Origin: Candidatus Aphodomonas merdavium
GTDB taxonomy: Bacteria; Bacillota; Clostridia; Christensenellales; Aristaeellaceae
Assembly: GCA_018715585.1 (NCBI GenBank)
Contig: DVLH01000287.1
Coordinates: 1 to 8,647, forward strand
DNA: 8,647 nucleotides
Reading direction: 5' to 3'
In this document: positions 6,166 to 8,647 of the stretch, piece by piece
Position numbering within the stretch: the stretch's first letter is position 1
How the letters are laid out: each line of letters starts with the position of its first letter
The notes under the pieces: model-generated
The model's database searches: none
Told to the model about the DNA's origin: nothing
Seen by the model: only the letters and a program-made list of their open reading frames with translations
Made by a program: the position numbers and the translations under genes

Positions 6166-6915
6166 ATGGCAACCTATGTCTACGACGATACGACGATGAC
6201 TACTGTGATTGAAGCATACAAAACCATCAGCGACCTGACGTCTTCCACCAGCGAAGCCACGCAGTCGGCGCTTCAAGTGATTTCATCCATCGCCTCCGCT
6301 GGCGGAGACCTTGGCGCGGAGGTCGGTGGGACGGTGCTGGGCAATCTGCGCAAAGCCAACAGCTCCGTTTCGGATGCTCTTAGCAAGGTAAAAAAGGTTT
6401 ACAGCACTTTCGAAACCGCCCGGGGAATACTCAATAAAACCAGCTCGTACGTCAGCGGAAACGGCATGGCGGATGCCATCAATAAACTTGCCGGCATGGG
6501 GCGGGAGGAACAGGAAGAATTTGTCATAGACACATCGGAGTTTATCGGGAAAACATTCAGTCAGTTTTCCAGCGAACCGACCACAAAGACCGCGCTCAGC
6601 AATGCAGGAGACATAGCAGAGGCGGCTGTTAACGGGCTGGACTTCCTGGATTCCCTAAACGACCAATTTTCGGAGCGTTTTTCGAGCCAAACGGCAGATA
6701 TTGGCGCGACGATCAGCTACACAGTCGGAAGCACCTTAACCGCTGGTACGCTCGTTGCTTCTGATGTTGTCGCCAACGCTTTCAGTCTGGATATTCCTGA
6801 CCACTGGATTCGTTCCGCAACATATACGGTTGGGGATTTCAGCGAATCGGTTTACAGGTTCGTTGCCGACGGCCTTGAGTCAGCGTGGAATGGTGCCAAG
6901 GGCTTATTTACTTGA
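6166..6915 (+). CDS. SAGGDL/GTVLGN hairpin protein with C-terminal extension (249 aa), candidate T7SS effector
   Basis: Residues 1-89 match the preceding paralogue, including Y4-x-Y6-x-D8, SAGGDL (44-49) and GTVLGN (55-60). Unlike the paralogue, helix 2 contains Y79-S-T-F-E83, which fits the YxxxD/E pattern of T7SS substrates. Residues 90-249 form an extension of no family I recognise. It has an acidic helical part (about 100-175) and a Gly/Ala/Thr/Val-rich, weakly hydrophobic stretch (about 178-205). A C-terminal aromatic and amphipathic segment follows, containing DHWIRSATYTVGDF and ending ESAWNGAKGLFT. The N-terminal hairpin plus C-terminal extension resembles the logic of LXG effectors, but no LXG domain, catalytic motif or toxin family is visible. 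AAGGAGG (6151-6157) lies eight bases before the ATG. The effector role, perhaps membrane-acting, is inference. Confidence 0.85.
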   Translation: MATYVYDDTTMTTVIEAYKTISDLTSSTSEATQSALQVISSIASAGGDLGAEVGGTVLGNLRKANSSVSDALSKVKKVYSTFETARGILNKTSSYVSGNGMADAINKLAGMGREEQEEFVIDTSEFIGKTFSQFSSEPTTKTALSNAGDIAEAAVNGLDFLDSLNDQFSERFSSQTADIGATISYTVGSTLTAGTLVASDVVANAFSLDIPDHWIRSATYTVGDFSESVYRFVADGLESAWNGAKGLFT

Positions 6916-6922
6916 AAGGAAG
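6915..6922 (+). promoter_or_regulatory. Ribosome binding site of the second DUF4176 gene
   Basis: AAAGGAAG starts on the last base of the TGA stop at 6913-6915 and precedes the ATG at 6929 by six bases. It supports this start over in-frame starts further upstream, which would overlap the 249-residue gene. Confidence 0.6.
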
Positions 6923-6928
6923 AAAGAA

Positions 6929-7240
6929 ATGCTTGAAAGGGAGAAGGTACTGCCCATCGGTTCGGTTGTGACGCTTGAAGGCGTGCCCAAGGGCAAATTC
7001 CTCATTACGGGTTACTATCCCATCGCGGAAGGCGCGCTGTATGACTACTGCGCGGTTTCCTACCCGCTAGGGGAAAAGACGTCGAAGGCCGCGCTCATGT
7101 TTCAGTCGGACAAAATCGGCTCGGTACTGCATCGGGGCTATCAAAATCTCGCCTTCGATATGCTTCTGGATGCGCTCGACGCCAACGCTGCGCGTCTTCA
7201 GGACGCGCTTGCCGCCGGCAAGCTGCGCGAGGGTGACTGA
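6929..7240 (+). CDS. DUF4176 family T7SS-associated protein, copy 2
   Basis: This 103-residue protein shows the DUF4176 pattern clearly: VLPIGSVVTLEG near the N-terminus, a strand FLITGYYP, YDYCAVSYPLGE, then MFQSDKIGSVLHRGYQN and a C-terminal helix (about 75-97). It has no signal peptide or membrane helix. The open frame reaches much further upstream, but ATG 6929 is chosen because it has its own ribosome binding site, leaves a 13-base gap after the effector candidate, and aligns with the start of copy 1. DUF4176 genes often lie directly downstream of T7SSb substrates. Here the copy follows the 249-residue protein, so it could be a dedicated adaptor or chaperone for it. An immunity role is possible but unsupported. 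Confidence 0.87.
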   Translation: MLEREKVLPIGSVVTLEGVPKGKFLITGYYPIAEGALYDYCAVSYPLGEKTSKAALMFQSDKIGSVLHRGYQNLAFDMLLDALDANAARLQDALAAGKLREGD

Positions 7241-7271
7241 CGAACGGCACAGGGGAAGGGAGCGTGCGCTC

Positions 7272-7340
7272 ATGAAAAAATTGTTAGTTGGCCTCATCAT
7301 CGCGTTTTCCATCATTGCGGCGCTCCCGTCGGTTCTGGCG
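7272..7340 (+). other. Sec signal peptide coding segment
   Basis: Residues 1-23 show two Lys, a long hydrophobic core (LLVGLIIAFSIIAAL), a Pro-Ser break, and VLA directly before EDSVS. This fits signal peptidase I cleavage after Ala23. It fixes the start codon and places the mature protein outside the cytoplasmic membrane. Confidence 0.85.
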
Positions 7341-8647
7341 GAAGATAGCGTCTCTATTGATTTTATCTATGGAGACATGGAAGAACTCTTTGCGCAGGCA
7401 TTGGCGCCGGATGCGCTTCCTGGAGACGTGCAGGCGCATTTTGAAAGCATTGTTTCCCTTTACGAGGCGAACCCCGGCGTGCAAGATTTTGAATACGCCG
7501 CCTACTACTACTGCTACGCAAGCGGCTATCTCGCCTTTTTGCGTGAGGATTGGGCTGTCGCAAAGGCCAGTTTCGATAAGTGCCGCATCTATAACATGGG
7601 AGAGGAAGAAGCCTATTACAACTTCGCCATGGGCATGCTTTATGCACAAAACAAGGATTATGCCCGGGCCATTCCCATGTTCGACGCCGCGGCTAGCGGC
7701 GGGGGCGCGCTCAGCTCCAGGGCGCTGAACAAGAGCTTGGAATACACGCGTCTGTATCAGGACGGGCTGCGCGATGCGGGCAATGCCGCGCTCGCCGCCG
7801 GCGATTATCAGGCGGCCTTGGCATATTTCGACACCTTGCGGACGGAGTTTCCCGAATCGGACGGCGCGGCACTTTATGACGAGTGCCTGGCACAGAGCGG
7901 CGCGGCGCAGGCGCGCGACGAACTGGGCGTACTCGTTCTCAGCGACACACAAGTGGAGATTTCCTGGACATCCACGCGGGAAAAATGCCGGATATTTGTC
8001 AGCATGGCGTTGGATGAGCAGCCTGTATTTGATGGAGTGGCGCAGGAAATTGCCGATGGAGAAACGCTGCTTTTTGACGCCGGTTCCACAGTCAATGCCT
8101 GGGATGTAGAGGGCGGCCAGACGCCCCGCGTGGCCGTGCTCGCGGGCCTGCTGCCAGGAACGGCCTACGGCCTGTGGATGGAAGATGCGCAAAACGGGGA
8201 ACTCTTGCGCACCGGCGTTTTCGTCACGGAGGATGCACCGCCCCATGCAACGCTGCGCGTGGATCGCTCCGTGCTCTACGCCTATCAGCAGACCGCCTAT
8301 GAGATGACGCGCTCCGCCCTAAAAGAGGAAGCCTCCTTCTGGGTGACGATGTCGGATGTTTTGCAGGCGCAGACGGGGTACGATGTCGTCCTCTCGCCGT
8401 CGGCAACGGGTGATATTGGCTATGCGCTCGTCTTCAGAGCCGTGGACGCCGGCGGTGTGCTTTCCCGAGAGGCGCTCGTCTGGCAGAAAATGACGGTGCT
8501 TTTGCATTTGAGCAGCATTGCAACCCTTTGCCATGAAGAAACTTTCGGTGCGGATAATTCTGTATTGGAAACATGCAACGCGGAACTGACCGTCCTGCGG
8601 ATTGACGATATCCTTCGCGCTGCCGCAGGTTCGCGTGAGATACCGTC
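7272..8647 (+). CDS. Exported TPR and Fn3-like domain protein, 3' end outside the window
   Basis: The frame is open from ATG 7272 to the right edge, giving at least 458 residues. The N-terminus is a signal peptide: MKK, a hydrophobic core, and a Val-Leu-Ala cleavage site after residue 23; no lipobox Cys is present. TPR-like helical pairs follow at about 72-105, 111-144 and 163-198, with typical segments such as KDYARAIPMFDAAA and AAGDYQAALAYFDTL. From about 220 to 320 the sequence turns to beta-rich, Fn3-like character, with VEISW and a PGTAYGLW turn (P295 to W302). A further beta-rich stretch runs from about 325 to 435. The gene follows the second DUF4176 gene by 31 bases, with GAAGGGAG nine bases before the ATG. 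The protein is presumably outside the membrane, secreted by Sec or anchored by a C-terminus not seen here. Co-transcription suggests a T7SS-linked envelope or extracellular role, which is inference. Confidence 0.85.
   Translation, partial: MKKLLVGLIIAFSIIAALPSVLAEDSVSIDFIYGDMEELFAQALAPDALPGDVQAHFESIVSLYEANPGVQDFEYAAYYYCYASGYLAFLREDWAVAKASFDKCRIYNMGEEEAYYNFAMGMLYAQNKDYARAIPMFDAAASGGGALSSRALNKSLEYTRLYQDGLRDAGNAALAAGDYQAALAYFDTLRTEFPESDGAALYDECLAQSGAAQARDELGVLVLSDTQVEISWTSTREKCRIFVSMALDEQPVFDGVAQEIADGETLLFDAGSTVNAWDVEGGQTPRVAVLAGLLPGTAYGLWMEDAQNGELLRTGVFVTEDAPPHATLRVDRSVLYAYQQTAYEMTRSALKEEASFWVTMSDVLQAQTGYDVVLSPSATGDIGYALVFRAVDAGGVLSREALVWQKMTVLLHLSSIATLCHEETFGADNSVLETCNAELTVLRIDDILRAAAGSREIP

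Noticed and set aside
4534..7240. CRISPR, IS or transfer signatures around the small-gene block
   Set aside because: No short spaced direct repeats, terminal inverted repeats, transposase or tRNA were found. The only repetition is protein-level paralogy.
4501..7271. Possible internal promoters or terminators between the small genes
   Set aside because: Gaps are only 11-33 bases, filled mainly by ribosome binding sites. No hairpin with a T-run and no convincing -35/-10 pair was seen.
7284..8246. 320-residue minus-strand open frame
   Set aside because: The plus strand encodes a signal peptide, TPR-like repeats and a beta domain in one open frame over the same bases, with a ribosome binding site. 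The minus frame is a shadow caused by GC-rich codon use.

Overview
The window is one continuous plus-strand gene block from a type VIIb secretion system (T7SSb, the Firmicutes Ess/Yuk type). Strong purine-rich ribosome binding sites, a moderately GC-rich composition and the EssC/EsaB/WXG100/DUF4176 gene set suggest a GC-rich member of the Clostridia. That placement is an inference; nothing here identifies a genus.

Layout. Bases 1-4265 hold the 3' part of the motor ATPase gene essC. Its frame is open to the left edge and encodes an FHA domain there, so the true start lies upstream. A YukD/EsaB-like ubiquitin-fold gene (4246-4500) overlaps the end of essC by 20 bases. Next is a DUF4176 gene (4534-4860), followed by five small, mostly helical genes: an 80-residue helical protein (4876-5118), a true WXG100 protein (5137-5433), a 91-residue hairpin protein without WXG (5445-5720), and two paralogues of 134 and 249 residues (5734-6138, 6166-6915). 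The paralogues share an 89-residue N-terminal domain with a distinctive central motif, SAGGDL...GTVLGN. A second DUF4176 gene (6929-7240) closes this block. The last gene (7272 to beyond 8647) encodes an exported protein with a signal peptide, TPR-like repeats and an Fn3-like beta domain, and runs off the right edge.

Genes are 11-33 bases apart or overlap, all point the same way, and I see no internal promoter or terminator, so the block is probably one operon transcribed from upstream. The likely working model is that EssC powers export, the EsaB-like protein is a cytosolic accessory factor, and the WXG100 and WXG100-like hairpin proteins are substrates or substrate partners. The 249-residue protein is the best effector candidate. 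The DUF4176 proteins would be substrate-linked accessory factors, and the TPR/Fn3 protein an envelope or extracellular component. The other core membrane parts (EsaA, EssA, EssB) are not in this window.

The most novel-looking element is the SAGGDL/GTVLGN hairpin pair, with a C-terminal extension on the longer member and a DUF4176 gene on each side of the substrate block.
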